Made by a program: the position numbers and the translations under genes. This document shows, piece by piece, positions 1-8,821 of a DNA stretch of 33,665 nt; position 1 is the first letter of the stretch, and each line of letters starts with the position of its first letter. The DNA comes from Pirellulales bacterium (GTDB lineage: Bacteria; Planctomycetota; Planctomycetia; Pirellulales; Thermoguttaceae): the NCBI GenBank assembly GCA_016933425.1, contig JAFGAY010000023.1:1-33665 (forward strand). Direction: 5' to 3'. The notes beneath the pieces were generated by a model. The model had not been told where the DNA came from. It saw nothing but the letters and a program-made list of their open reading frames with translations, and made no database searches.

Positions 1-5
1 ACGAA

Positions 6-72
6 GCCTGTAGGCCGGGTCGTGACCCGGCAATTACCCCCTCGACGCCGGGTCACGACCCGGCCTACAGGC
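6..72. repeat. Perfect 25-bp inverted repeat (REP-like palindrome)
   Basis: Arms at 6-30 and 48-72 are exact reverse complements around a 17-base spacer, and each arm is itself nearly palindromic (a GGCCGGGTC core against GACCCGGCC). The RNA could fold as one long hairpin or as a cloverleaf of two small ones. It lies just beyond the stop of the minus-strand lipid kinase, so it may stabilise or end that transcript. The shape is that of dispersed REP-like elements; copy number elsewhere in the genome cannot be judged from this window. Confidence 0.85.
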
Positions 73-105
73 AACCTTCATGTCCTTCGTCGTGACAAAC
101 ACATT

Positions 106-1041
106 TTATCTTTCTGCCGTAGGAACCACGCAGGTCACCCGGCCCGGTACGACGTCGACTTCGACGGGAAGATAGCCCGCGAAATCACCATCGAGTTGAT
201 ACGGGGTTTTGCCATTGGCCTCGATCCGCATTCGCCCGGCTCGAAACCGTCGGCAGTCGGCCAGCCGGCCATGTTGACGTGCCAGCAAGGCTGCCAGGTA
301 TCGCAGGCCGTGCCAGGTCGATCCATGGCGAAACGTGCACACATCCAACAGCCCATCCGTCCCATCGGCGCCGGGCGCGAACCGCAAGCCCCCGCCGTAG
401 CAGGGCAAATTGAAAACAAACACCCAACCGGCTTCGCTCGCCGCGGCTTCGTTTGGGGTTCGACATTCATTCGGCTCGTCGCAGTATATCAGTATCTTCG
501 AGTATTCGTAATGGGCAAGCGTCTGGAGGATGGGCCGAGCGTAGGACCACGAGCCGGCATGGCCTGATCGCCGCGCCTCGAAACGCCGCACCACCTCGGC
601 GTCAAATCCACAACTCATCATCAGCAGAAACAAACGCCCGGCGGCCCGGCCGGCGTCGAGCCGGATCATATTTCCCGCGTCGATCGTCTCGGCCAGCGCG
701 TCGGCCGAGCGGCGCAGCCCCAAATACCGCGCCAACAGGTTTTCGTTGCCGGTGGGCAAGATCGTGATGGGCACGCCGGCATTCGTCCGGTTGACCAACT
801 CGGCCACCGTGCCGTCGCCTCCGACGCTGACCAACGCCCGCAAGGTCCCCTCGTCATGGTTTTGATTGGCTCGTCGGGCCACCTCGTCGAGGTTGGTCAG
901 GATCTCGGCCTCGAAATCCCGCTGTTTGAGGAGTTCGACAAGCCGTTGGACCTCGACCTCGGCCGGAGTGGAACCCGCCGTGGGATTGAGCGAAATGAGC
1001 ACCCGCCATGCACCGGGGGGGAGTGACTCGGGTATGGACAT
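106..1041 (-). CDS. Diacylglycerol kinase family lipid kinase (YegS/LCB5 type)
   Basis: A 311-residue protein of the DAGK catalytic-domain family, which phosphorylates diacylglycerol, sphingosine or related lipids with ATP at the inner face of the membrane. The N-terminal half holds the nucleotide-binding GGDGT motif (about residues 74-78) and the family motif PTGNENLLARYLG (about 96-108). The C-terminal half has the beta-rich part that ends these proteins. I chose the ATG at 1041; an in-frame TTG at 1059 would add six residues but begins in the purine-rich stretch that probably serves as ribosome site. It stands alone on the minus strand, divergent from flhA. The exact lipid substrate cannot be read from the sequence. 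Confidence 0.85.
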   Translation of the reverse strand: MSIPESLPPGAWRVLISLNPTAGSTPAEVEVQRLVELLKQRDFEAEILTNLDEVARRANQNHDEGTLRALVSVGGDGTVAELVNRTNAGVPITILPTGNENLLARYLGLRRSADALAETIDAGNMIRLDAGRAAGRLFLLMMSCGFDAEVVRRFEARRSGHAGSWSYARPILQTLAHYEYSKILIYCDEPNECRTPNEAAASEAGWVFVFNLPCYGGGLRFAPGADGTDGLLDVCTFRHGSTWHGLRYLAALLARQHGRLADCRRFRAGRMRIEANGKTPYQLDGDFAGYLPVEVDVVPGRVTCVVPTAER

Positions 1042-1334
1042 AGGGAAACCCACCCGCAACTAGTCTCGTTTGTTTACGGCCGCAATCGGCGAATCGTTCT
1101 CAGGCAAAGCGAAATGAACCCACGGACAATCGGGTGGCCTATTCCGGCCGGAAGTGGTCCGTGCCACGTTTTGGCATATCAAGATGCTCCATGTGTATCG
1201 AAATGCAGCACCACTTTCATATTGCCTGGATGGGCCGATTTTCCGAATCAGTGTGGTCTAATAATAATTTAACTCCATACAAGGAAGCAACTTACAGAAC
1301 AAACTGCCATCTCGCGTAGGCAAGATGTCATATT

Positions 1335-1350
1335 TGGCACGCCAACTGCA
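1335..1350 (+). promoter_or_regulatory. Putative sigma-54 promoter (-24/-12)
   Basis: TGGCACG, four bases, then CTGCA. The invariant GG and GC are exactly ten bases apart, as required for sigma-54, and only one position of the -12 box departs from the TTGCA consensus. It points towards flhA, leaving a leader of about 400 bases. Sigma-54 control of flagellar genes is known in many bacteria; use of this site is inferred. Confidence 0.5.
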
Positions 1351-1474
1351 TATTAAAAGTAGCGTCAACCTTAAAACCAGATTGACACAAACTTACTGGC
1401 CCGTGGGGCCCCTGACGGCGATTTGGCCGAGCGGTTACCTTGCCCTTGCTGCCCGGCTCAGCCACTGCGGAGTG

Positions 1475-1490
1475 TGGCACGTCAGAGGCC
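1475..1490 (+). promoter_or_regulatory. Second, weaker sigma-54-like box
   Basis: TGGCACG, four bases, then AGGCC, again with the GG and GC ten bases apart. The -24 half is perfect, but the -12 half keeps only the GC. It lies 140 bases downstream of the better match and points the same way, towards flhA. Confidence 0.3.
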
Positions 1491-1757
1491 CCCATTTTTT
1501 TACCCCCAGCCTGCCACCCGGGCAATCCCGGCACTCATAAGAAGTATTCCCAGAGGGGATGACGTACATCCCCGGAGCATTGGCTTGGGCCGTTGGGCCG
1601 AAAACGCCCTAGCTTTCTATTCTTCCTAGTTGCTCCCAATCGCCGAGCACGTCGGGTAAAACGATCTGGACATCCGCCTCTGGATTGGGTACCTTCCGCC
1701 CTCTCTTCTTCTACGGGTTACAAGTCCTTATCGAACGTCCCACCGCCGGAGTGACGG

Positions 1758-3857
1758 ATGGCCACGGCGACCACCCCGCACGTAAACTCATTGACTTCGG
1801 TCAGTCGAGCCGTCGAGCTGATCCTGCCGATCGGCATCGTGGCTAGCGTGCTCGTGATTCTGGTTCCTTTGCCCGCCGGGTTGATGAACTTGCTGCTGTC
1901 GGTCAACATTACGGCGGCCGTCCTGATCTTGCTGACCACGGTTTACGTCCGAACTCCTTTGGAATTCAGCATCTTTCCCTCTTTGTTGCTAGCCACCACG
2001 CTGGCACGACTGGTGCTGAACGTCGCCACGACGCGGATGATTCTTACCCGAGCCCCCACCGCCGGCCTTGACGCGGCGGGAGGCGTGGTCCGCGCGTTCG
2101 GCCAGTTTGTAGCCGGCGACCAGATGGTTGTTGGGCTGATTATCTTCGTCATCATCGTGGTGATTCAGTTTGTGGTCATCACCAAAGGCGCCACGCGTAT
2201 CAGCGAGGTGGCCGCCCGATTCGCCCTGGACGGCATGCCCGGCCGCCAAATGGCCATCGACGCCGACCTTAGCGCGGGCCTGATCGACCAGCGCGAGGCC
2301 CAGCGCCGGCGGGAACAGGTCACGGCCCAGGCCGACTTTTTCGGCGCCATGGACGGGGCCAGCAAGTTTGTCCGCGGCGACGCCGTGGCCGGCATACTCA
2401 TCACGCTCATCAACATCGCGGGAGGGCTGTTCATCGGCATTTTCCAGGCTGGCATGTCGCCGGCCGACGCCGCCGGCAAATTCACCATGCTGACCATCGG
2501 CGACGGATTGGTCAGCCAGGTGCCGGCTCTGTTGATATCGCTGGCCGCCGGGCTGCTGGTCACCCGAAGCACGCGCGACACGAATCTGCCGGGCGAATTC
2601 ATCCGTCAGCTTTTCAGTCGTCCCGAGGCGCTGGCGACCGCCGGCGTGTTTTTGGGCGTGTTAGTCTTTACCGATCTGCCGCGAATCCCCCTGTTGGTGC
2701 TCGGATCGAGTTGCATGGGCCTGGCCGTGCTCCTTACACGGCGAAACCAGCAGGCGCGCAAGGAAGCCGAAGCCGAACGTCGCCGCGACGCCGCGCCGGC
2801 CGAGCCGCGTGTGGAAGACCACCTGGCCGGCGATCCGATCGAATTCGAGTTGGGGCTCGGTCTGTTGCGCCTGGCCGATCCGCGCCAGGGAGGCGACTTA
2901 TTGGACCGAGTGGGCCGGGTCCGGCAAACGATTGCAGCCGAACTGGGCATTATCTTGCCCAAAGTTCGTTTGCGGGACAACATGTCGCTGGGGCGGAACG
3001 AATATCGGCTTAAGCTGGGCGGCGCGGCGGTCGCCGGCGGCCAGGTCCTGCCCGACCGATGGCTCGCCGTCGAGTCGCCGGCCATTTCCGGACGAGTGCC
3101 GGGCGTGCCAACCGTGGATCCGGCTCGCGGCGAGCCGGCGCTTTGGATCGAGCGGGAATCGCGCGAGGAAGCCAATCGCCACGGCTACACGCTCGTTGAA
3201 CCGGCCGGCGTGCTGGCCTCCCATCTGGCGACCATGGTTCGTCAGTATGCCGACGAACTGCTCACGCGCGACGCCGCCAAGCACCTGATCGACGAGCTGC
3301 GCCGCACGTCGCCGGCGGTTGTCGACGAGCTCATCCCGGGCGTGATGAAACTGGCCGAGGTGCAGCAAATACTCCAGATGTTGCTCCGCGAACACGTTCC
3401 CATTCGCCCATTGAACACTGTCCTCGATGCATTGGGCCACGCCGCGTTGCGGACCAAGGACCCGATCTTGTTGGTCGAGCACGTTCGGAGCCGAATGGCG
3501 AGGACGCTCTCGGCGGCCTATCGGGACAAAGAACACCGGCTGCGCGTCGTCACGCTCGACCCGGCGCTGGAAGACCAGATTCGCGCATCGATCGAACGGA
3601 CGGATCAAGGGCTATTCGTTCGGATGCCGCCGCGGGCGACCGAGGAAATTTGCCGGATCATCGCCGTGGAAATCGAATCATTGACAGCCGACCGCTACCC
3701 ACCCGTCGTGCTGGTCGATCCGCAAATTCGGCCGGCCCTGCGGCGATTGACGGCCGCATCGCTGCCCAACCTGATCGTGTTAAGCCACAACGAGATCACG
3801 CGCGACACGCAAATCGAAGCCGTGGCCATGATCGAGGCGGAAGGAATGCAAATCTGA
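1758..3857 (+). CDS. flhA: Flagellar biosynthesis protein FlhA
   Basis: A 699-residue protein, the normal FlhA length. FlhA is the inner-membrane export gate of the flagellar type III secretion apparatus and uses its cytoplasmic domain to dock chaperone-substrate complexes. About eight hydrophobic segments fill the N-terminal 330 residues. The FHIPEP family signature is clear (SEVAARFALDGMPGRQMAID, about residues 148-167). The remainder, rich in charged residues, is the soluble docking domain. A GGAG ribosome site precedes the ATG at 1758. Genes flhF, flhG and fliA follow on the same strand, the common order in polar-flagellated bacteria. It could in principle be a non-flagellar SctV homologue, but the neighbours argue for FlhA. 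Confidence 0.97.
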   Translation: MATATTPHVNSLTSVSRAVELILPIGIVASVLVILVPLPAGLMNLLLSVNITAAVLILLTTVYVRTPLEFSIFPSLLLATTLARLVLNVATTRMILTRAPTAGLDAAGGVVRAFGQFVAGDQMVVGLIIFVIIVVIQFVVITKGATRISEVAARFALDGMPGRQMAIDADLSAGLIDQREAQRRREQVTAQADFFGAMDGASKFVRGDAVAGILITLINIAGGLFIGIFQAGMSPADAAGKFTMLTIGDGLVSQVPALLISLAAGLLVTRSTRDTNLPGEFIRQLFSRPEALATAGVFLGVLVFTDLPRIPLLVLGSSCMGLAVLLTRRNQQARKEAEAERRRDAAPAEPRVEDHLAGDPIEFELGLGLLRLADPRQGGDLLDRVGRVRQTIAAELGIILPKVRLRDNMSLGRNEYRLKLGGAAVAGGQVLPDRWLAVESPAISGRVPGVPTVDPARGEPALWIERESREEANRHGYTLVEPAGVLASHLATMVRQYADELLTRDAAKHLIDELRRTSPAVVDELIPGVMKLAEVQQILQMLLREHVPIRPLNTVLDALGHAALRTKDPILLVEHVRSRMARTLSAAYRDKEHRLRVVTLDPALEDQIRASIERTDQGLFVRMPPRATEEICRIIAVEIESLTADRYPPVVLVDPQIRPALRRLTAASLPNLIVLSHNEITRDTQIEAVAMIEAEGMQI

Positions 3858-3858
3858 A

Positions 3859-3907
3859 ATTTGAGATTTGAGATTTGAGATTTGAGATTTGTGATTTGTG
3901 ATTTGAA
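3859..3907. repeat. Seven-unit tandem repeat of ATTTGAG/ATTTGTG
   Basis: Four perfect ATTTGAG units are followed by two ATTTGTG and one ATTTGAA, beginning two bases after the flhA stop codon. It is AT-rich against a GC-rich background. The unit number of such 7-bp arrays is prone to change by slippage. No protein frame crosses it. Confidence 0.95.
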
Positions 3908-3908
3908 A

Positions 3909-3940
3909 TAATAGCCGTGGGCAGAAGCCTGCGGACAACG
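3909..3940 (+). repeat. Dispersed hairpin element, copy 1 (before flhF)
   Basis: AATAG is followed by CCGTGGGC, AGAA, GCCTGCGG. The arms pair over eight positions with two G-U wobbles. It is a diverged copy, in opposite orientation, of the element at 5266-5290 on the other side of flhF. Confidence 0.7.
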
Positions 3941-3975
3941 AGACAGAAATCTCTCCTGCGTCTGGTGAAACCATC

Positions 3976-5208
3976 ATGGAAGTGAAAACCTATCGTGCGA
4001 CCAATATGTGCGAGGCCTTGCGGCTGGTTCGTTGCGACCTGGGGCCCGACGCCGTGATTTTGCAAACGCGCGACGTGCGGTCGCGGCGGATGCTTGGTCT
4101 GCTAAGCGGCCACCGTCAGATTGAAGTGACCGCCTCGGCCGGAATCAATGTGCCCAGCCGGTTGGCTTCGGCGCGGCCCGCGAGGACATCGGCCAGCATT
4201 GCCGCGTCGGCCGCCAATGCCGGAGCAACGGCCACTCTCACGCGTCGGCGGGCGGAGCCTCGGGCCGCCGCATTCCCGGACGGCAAGCCGCCGCGCAACG
4301 CGATTCCGCGGACCGACGACCCGTTGGAGTCGCAACTGAGCCGCCTGCGCAACATGGTGCATGACTTGTGTCAACAATCGCGCATGGCCGCGCGTCATGA
4401 GTTGCCGGACTCGCTCTTTCGCCTGTTTACCGATCTGATCGAGGCCGACGTCGACGAGCAAACGGCCGCGGTCCTGGTCGAACGAGTCCGCGGAGAAACG
4501 TCCGGCGAAGACGTGGCTGACCCAATACTGCTCAAGGCACGTCTCGAAAGCATGATCGAGGCGGACATTAAAGTCACCGGTCCGATCGAACCCATTCCGG
4601 GCGGGCACCGGCTCGTGGCGTTGGTCGGTCCGACGGGCGTCGGCAAAACGACCACGATCGCCAAGCTCGCGGCTAATTACCGCCTCAAACGGCGTCACAA
4701 CGTGGGCTTGATCACCGTCGACACCTATCGCATTGCCGCGGTCGAACAGTTGCGGACCTATGCCGACATTATCGACTTGCCGATGCAGGTCGTTTCCACT
4801 CCGCGTGAAATGCGCGAGGCCGTCAAACGGCTTGCCGGGCTGGACCTGATTCTCATGGACACGGCAGGCCGCAGCCCGCGCGACGAAATTAAAATCCAGG
4901 AACTCAAAGCGTTTCTGGCCGAGGCCGGCGCGGACGAGGTGCATCTGGTGCTCAGCAGCGTTGCCGGCACGCGAAGCTTGATGCAAACGGTCGAACGGTT
5001 CGCCGCCGTCGGCACGACAGCTATGATTCTCACAAAACTCGATGAGGCCTCGGCCCTGGGCAACCTGTTGCCGGTCGTCCAGTCCGGAGCCTTGCCGGTC
5101 AGCTACCTGACCAACGGCCAAAACGTGCCCGACGACATCGAAACGGCCGAATCGGCGAGGTTGGCCAACTTGATCTTGTCCGAGAAAGCGTCCAGCGGGG
5201 CCTGTTGA
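3976..5208 (+). CDS. flhF: Flagellar GTPase FlhF
   Basis: A 410-residue SRP-family GTPase that marks the site of flagellum assembly. The N-terminal segment MEVKTYRA...ALRLVR..LGPDAVIL is typical FlhF. A low-complexity linker (about 60-120) and a helical N domain follow. The G domain has the P-loop GPTGVGKTTT (about residue 218 on), DTYRIAAVEQL, the DTAGR switch motif (about 296) and TKLDEASALG near the end. These motifs are shared with FtsY and Ffh, but the N terminus and the position between flhA and flhG settle the identity. It is flanked on both sides by copies of the same hairpin repeat, so the flhA-flhF-flhG transcript may be processed or attenuated there. Confidence 0.95.
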   Translation: MEVKTYRATNMCEALRLVRCDLGPDAVILQTRDVRSRRMLGLLSGHRQIEVTASAGINVPSRLASARPARTSASIAASAANAGATATLTRRRAEPRAAAFPDGKPPRNAIPRTDDPLESQLSRLRNMVHDLCQQSRMAARHELPDSLFRLFTDLIEADVDEQTAAVLVERVRGETSGEDVADPILLKARLESMIEADIKVTGPIEPIPGGHRLVALVGPTGVGKTTTIAKLAANYRLKRRHNVGLITVDTYRIAAVEQLRTYADIIDLPMQVVSTPREMREAVKRLAGLDLILMDTAGRSPRDEIKIQELKAFLAEAGADEVHLVLSSVAGTRSLMQTVERFAAVGTTAMILTKLDEASALGNLLPVVQSGALPVSYLTNGQNVPDDIETAESARLANLILSEKASSGAC

Positions 5209-5265
5209 AAGACGGTGGTGCGAGAACAACGTTTGCGAGAGCGCAAGGCGCAGGTGCGTGATGAA

Positions 5266-5290
5266 CCGCGGGCTTCCGCCCGCGGCTATT
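5266..5290 (-). repeat. Dispersed hairpin element, copy 2 (before flhG)
   Basis: CCGCGGGC, TTCC, GCCCGCGG is a perfect 8-bp stem with a four-base loop (5266-5285), followed by CTATT. Read on the minus strand it matches the element at 3909-3940 (AATAGCCGYGGGCRGAAGCC), so the two copies form an inverted pair around flhF. Confidence 0.8.
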
Positions 5291-5345
5291 ATTGTCGAAA
5301 ATCAAAAAATCCTTGAATTCAAACCCCCATTCCCAATATTTTCCC

Positions 5346-6161
5346 GTGATTGATCAAGCAACCGAACTCAGACAATTGGCGCGTCGGCAAACGGATCTGG
5401 CGGTCGAGCCGGCGTGCGCGACGCGGCCGAGCATGATTGCCGTTACCGGCGGCAAAGGGGGTGTTGGCACGACGACCGTGGCTATTCACCTGGCGCTCGC
5501 CTTGGCCCGGCTGGCCGACCATGTTTTGTTGGTCGACGCCGATCCCGATCGGAGCGATGTGGCCGCCTGCTGCGGATTGACCGCCGAGAACGATTTGGCC
5601 GATCTGTCCGTCGGACAACAGCCGTTGGACGCGGTCGCGGTCGCTGGTCCTGGCGGAATCCGCGTGGTTTCGGGCGCGGCACGGGCAGCCGGCGACGACG
5701 TCTCGACCGAACGTTTTCACGAACGATGGATGGCAGCAACGCGCGACGCGGCCGAGTCGTTCGACCATGTGGTGGTCGACACGGGCAACGGATCGTCGCG
5801 CTCGGTGAAAACCATCTGGGAAGCGGCCGAGCTGGTGTTGCTGGTTACGACGCCGGAAACCCCTTCGATTCTCGATACCTACGCTTCCATCAAGACCCTG
5901 GCCGACCGGGACGCGCCGCCCCCGATTTACGTGCTGGTCAACCAGGTGAGCGAGCCGGCCGTGGCCCACGACGTGTATGGTCGGATAGCGAGGGCCACGT
6001 GGCGATTTTTGGGTTTTCATTTGCGCAGCGCCGGCTACCTGGCCGCGGGCCCTGTCACGGCCGAGTCCGCCGGGGGGCTCACTCGCGATTTTGATCAACT
6101 GGCCCAAACGGTGCGTGCCGCCCTGAAGGAATCCGTTCGGCGAAGACTTATCGAGTTGTAA
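5346..6161 (+). CDS. flhG: Flagellar number regulator FlhG (MinD/ParA-family ATPase)
   Basis: A 271-residue MinD-like ATPase that limits flagellum number by stimulating FlhF GTP hydrolysis. I chose the GTG at 5346 because it makes the protein begin (M)IDQATELRQL, the FlhG N-terminal DQAxxLR motif that contacts FlhF. A longer reading from a TTG at 5292 would start inside the repeat element. The deviant Walker A motif KGGVGTTT (residues 37-44) is followed by VLLVDADPDRSD and the VVVDTGNG Walker B region. The usual second lysine of KGGVGKT is replaced by threonine, as is frequent in this subfamily. The C-terminal amphipathic helix that binds membrane may be the last 20 residues. No good ribosome site is visible, so translation may depend on coupling to flhF. 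Confidence 0.9.
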   Translation: MIDQATELRQLARRQTDLAVEPACATRPSMIAVTGGKGGVGTTTVAIHLALALARLADHVLLVDADPDRSDVAACCGLTAENDLADLSVGQQPLDAVAVAGPGGIRVVSGAARAAGDDVSTERFHERWMAATRDAAESFDHVVVDTGNGSSRSVKTIWEAAELVLLVTTPETPSILDTYASIKTLADRDAPPPIYVLVNQVSEPAVAHDVYGRIARATWRFLGFHLRSAGYLAAGPVTAESAGGLTRDFDQLAQTVRAALKESVRRRLIEL

Positions 6162-6476
6162 GACGGTCATGTCCACCCGGGGGGATCCCAAGAAAAGAAA
6201 AAAACAAGCGTTGTGTGAAAAACCATTCAACCCGACAGGCCGGTCGTCCGATAGAGTGAGCGCCGGCACTAGGCACCCAGCCATTAAACTACGAAAAATG
6301 CGTCGAGTTTGACCATTCCCGGACGACTCACGCCCACACCATGCCGGTTTTCAGACCTTGTGGCCATCGCGGGCACGTGAAGGAACCGGCCACGCGATCC
6401 TCGGCAGGTCTGAACCCACCGCGAGAAACCAGATATCGAACCCCGGCTGCCAGAACGCACCGTCACGGAGGATTGC
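6162..6476. other. Intergenic region between flhG and the fliA-type sigma gene
   Basis: About 315 bases with no supported gene. The stretch holds no clear sigma-28 or sigma-54 box. A GGAGG ribosome site sits at its end, just before the sigma factor ATG. It may contain the sigma gene's own promoter, which I could not define. Confidence 0.5.
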
Positions 6477-7259
6477 ATGGCAACCACGATTGTATCCGAA
6501 GACATCGAACAGCTTTGGATCGAGTTCAAGAAGGACACGTCGAACCAGGAACTCCGAAACCGGCTGATCGAGATCTACCTGCCGTTGGTCAAATACAACG
6601 GCGAGCGGATTTGGTCCCGGCTGCCCGACGGCGTCGAGTTGGACGACCTGATCTCGGCGGGCATTTTTGGGCTGATGGATGCGATCGACGCGTTCGATCT
6701 TGAGCGGGGCGTGAAATTCGAGACCTACTGCGTGCCGCGCATCCGCGGTGCGATGCTCGACGAACTACGGAGCATGGATTGGGTGCCGCGGCTGGTCCGC
6801 TCAAAGGCCAGCAAGCTCAACATGGCCATGAAGATGCTCCTGTCCCAATTGGGACGCACGCCGAGCGAAAACGAGCTGGCCGCGCACATGGGCATCCCGC
6901 TGGCCGAACTCGAAAAAATGATGGTCGACGCCAACGCGGTCAACCTGATCAGCCTCAACAAGAAATGGTATGAGACCGACAGCTACAAGGACGTCCGCGA
7001 GATCGACATTCTCGAGGATAAAAAAAGCGAGGACCCGACCCGGCGGGTCCAAAAAAACGATCTCATGCGTCTGGTCACCAAGGGGCTCAACCGCAACGAG
7101 CGGCTCATCATCATTCTCTATTACTATGAAGAGTTGACGATGAAGGAAATCGGCGCGACGCTTCATCTGAGCGAGAGCCGCGTAAGCCAGATGCACAGCT
7201 CCATCGTCCAGCGCCTTCAAGACCAGCTCGGTTGCCGCCGGCCCGAGTTCGGCGGTTGA
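6477..7259 (+). CDS. fliA: FliA/WhiG-family RNA polymerase sigma factor (sigma-28)
   Basis: A 260-residue sigma factor of the flagellar sigma-28 class, which directs transcription of late flagellar genes. Region 2 spans about residues 35-105 (LPLVKYNGERIW...LDDLISAGIFGLMDAIDAFD...FETYCVPRIRGAMLDELR). Region 3 includes LGRTPSENELAAHMGI (about 121-136). Region 4 is the helix-turn-helix near the C terminus (LTMKEIGATLHLSESRVSQMH). The order FlhA-FlhF-FlhG-sigma is a standard flagellar arrangement. A good GGAGG site lies eight bases before the ATG. No anti-sigma factor FlgM is visible nearby. WhiG is the alternative family name, but the context favours a flagellar role. Confidence 0.93.
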   Translation: MATTIVSEDIEQLWIEFKKDTSNQELRNRLIEIYLPLVKYNGERIWSRLPDGVELDDLISAGIFGLMDAIDAFDLERGVKFETYCVPRIRGAMLDELRSMDWVPRLVRSKASKLNMAMKMLLSQLGRTPSENELAAHMGIPLAELEKMMVDANAVNLISLNKKWYETDSYKDVREIDILEDKKSEDPTRRVQKNDLMRLVTKGLNRNERLIIILYYYEELTMKEIGATLHLSESRVSQMHSSIVQRLQDQLGCRRPEFGG

Positions 7260-7493
7260 ACCATGGTTAGCCGTCGAGCCTGCTCGACGTTTGTCCCAAC
7301 ATGGCGCGCGAACGCCGCGCGGGCGCGGCGGGTAACACCATTCTCGCCGAATCACTTCAAACGGCTGAGGTGTTCCCAAAACGCGTTACAAGAGCGCCGC
7401 TAACCACCGGCCACCCGTCGACATGGCCTGATGGATTCGATACAATGGGCGCCGGCGCTCACATTCATCAATACCACGCATCCAGGTGGCGGC

Positions 7494-8807
7494 ATGGTTG
7501 AATTTTTCAAGAACGTCCCCAAGATTTCTTACGAGGGTCCCGATTCAGACAATCCGCTGGCTTTCAAGCACTACGACGCCGATGCCGTGATCGAGGGCCG
7601 GCCGATGCGCGAGCATCTGCGGTTCTCCGTGGCCTATTGGCATGCCTTCTGCGGCACGGGCGCCGATCCGTTCGGCGAGGCAGCGCGGCAGTTGCCGTGG
7701 CAGGCAGGCGACCCGATGGAAACGGCCCGCAATAAGGTGGTCGCGTGTTTCGAGTTTTGCGAAAAGCTCGGTTTGGACTTCTACTGCGCGCACGACAACG
7801 ACCTTGCGCCCGAGGGAGCCACTCTGGCCGAAAGCTGGCGAAATCTGGATGCGATTGTGCCCCGGTTGAAGGAGGCCCAACAGCACACCGGCGTCCGGCT
7901 CCTGTGGGGCACGGCCAACTGTTTCAGTCATCCGCGATTCATGCACGGGGCGGGCACAAGCTGCAACGCCGACGTCTTCGCCTACGCCGCCGCCAAAATC
8001 GCCAAGGCGATGGAAATCACCCGGGAACTTGGCGGCCAGGGTTACGTGTTCTGGGGCGGGCGCGAGGGTTACAAAAGCCTGCTCAACACCGACATGCGGC
8101 GCGAACTCGACCACCTCGCCCGGCTGATGCACATGGCGGTCGATTATAAGGAGAAAATCGGGTTCCAAGGCCAGTTTTTCATTGAGCCGAAGCCCAAGGA
8201 ACCGACCAAGCACCAGTACGACAGTGACGCGGCCGCTTGTCATGCGTTTTTGTTGCGCCATGGGCTGGTCGACCACTTCAAGCTCAACATCGAAGCCAAC
8301 CACGCCACGCTGGCCGGCCACACCTTGCACCACGAGTTGGAATACGCCGCGGCCAACGGCCTGTTCGGCTCGATCGACGCCAACCGGGGCGACTTGCTCT
8401 TGGGCTGGGACACCGACCAGTTTCCGCTCGACCTTTACGACGCAACCTTCGCCATGCTCGCCGTGCTCCGGGCGGGCGGGTTCACGGCCGGCGGTCTGAA
8501 CTTCGACGCCCACGTCCATCGCGAGAGCTTCGAGCCGATTGATCTGGTCTACGCCCACATCGGCGCCATGGACGCCATGGCCCGAGGACTTAAAATTGCG
8601 GCGGCCATTCGCGCCGACGGCCGGCTCGACGACTTCCTCGAAAACCGATACGCAAGCTGGAACTCGGGCATCGGCGCGCGGATCGAGGCCGGCGACGTCG
8701 GATTCGACGAATTGAAAAACTACATGCTCGAGCGGGGTGAAGCCGCGCCCAATGAATCGGGCCGCGTCGAAATGCTCGAAAACCTCGTCAACCAGTACTT
8801 CCGCTGA
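7494..8807 (+). CDS. xylA: Xylose isomerase
   Basis: A 437-residue class II xylose isomerase that converts D-xylose to D-xylulose in the cytoplasm with two divalent metals. The catalytic H100 and D103 lie in YCAHDND. The metal ligands E231, E267, H270, D295, D306, D308 and D338 are all present, each displaced by one from the E. coli numbering. I chose the ATG at 7494, preceded by GGTGGCGG; an upstream in-frame ATG at 7431 would add 21 residues with no family match. The kinase gene begins 14 bases after the stop, so the two form an operon. No xylose regulator gene is adjacent. Confidence 0.96.
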   Translation: MVEFFKNVPKISYEGPDSDNPLAFKHYDADAVIEGRPMREHLRFSVAYWHAFCGTGADPFGEAARQLPWQAGDPMETARNKVVACFEFCEKLGLDFYCAHDNDLAPEGATLAESWRNLDAIVPRLKEAQQHTGVRLLWGTANCFSHPRFMHGAGTSCNADVFAYAAAKIAKAMEITRELGGQGYVFWGGREGYKSLLNTDMRRELDHLARLMHMAVDYKEKIGFQGQFFIEPKPKEPTKHQYDSDAAACHAFLLRHGLVDHFKLNIEANHATLAGHTLHHELEYAAANGLFGSIDANRGDLLLGWDTDQFPLDLYDATFAMLAVLRAGGFTAGGLNFDAHVHRESFEPIDLVYAHIGAMDAMARGLKIAAAIRADGRLDDFLENRYASWNSGIGARIEAGDVGFDELKNYMLERGEAAPNESGRVEMLENLVNQYFR

Positions 8808-8821
8808 TCGACAGACTCGCC

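Larger units (their letters stand above)
1042..1757. other. Long gene-free region upstream of flhA
   Basis: About 700 bases between the divergent lipid kinase and flhA with no convincing coding sequence; short open frames here have no ribosome site and no recognisable product. It holds two sigma-54-like boxes (1335-1350 and 1475-1490) and a small perfect hairpin with GGGGATG/CATCCCC arms at 1555-1573. Its base composition is more AT-rich around 1250-1390 than the surrounding genes, which fits a regulatory region. Confidence 0.6.

Noticed and set aside
1418-1500. A TGGCCGAGCGGTTA motif resembling the D-arm of tRNA-Ser/Leu
   Set aside because: No acceptor stem, anticodon arm or TTCGANTC T-loop follows at the right distances, so it is not a tRNA gene.
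6287-6315. TAAA...GTCGAGTT as a sigma-28 promoter before the fliA-type gene
   Set aside because: The -10 half matches the GCCGATAA consensus poorly and the spacing is short.
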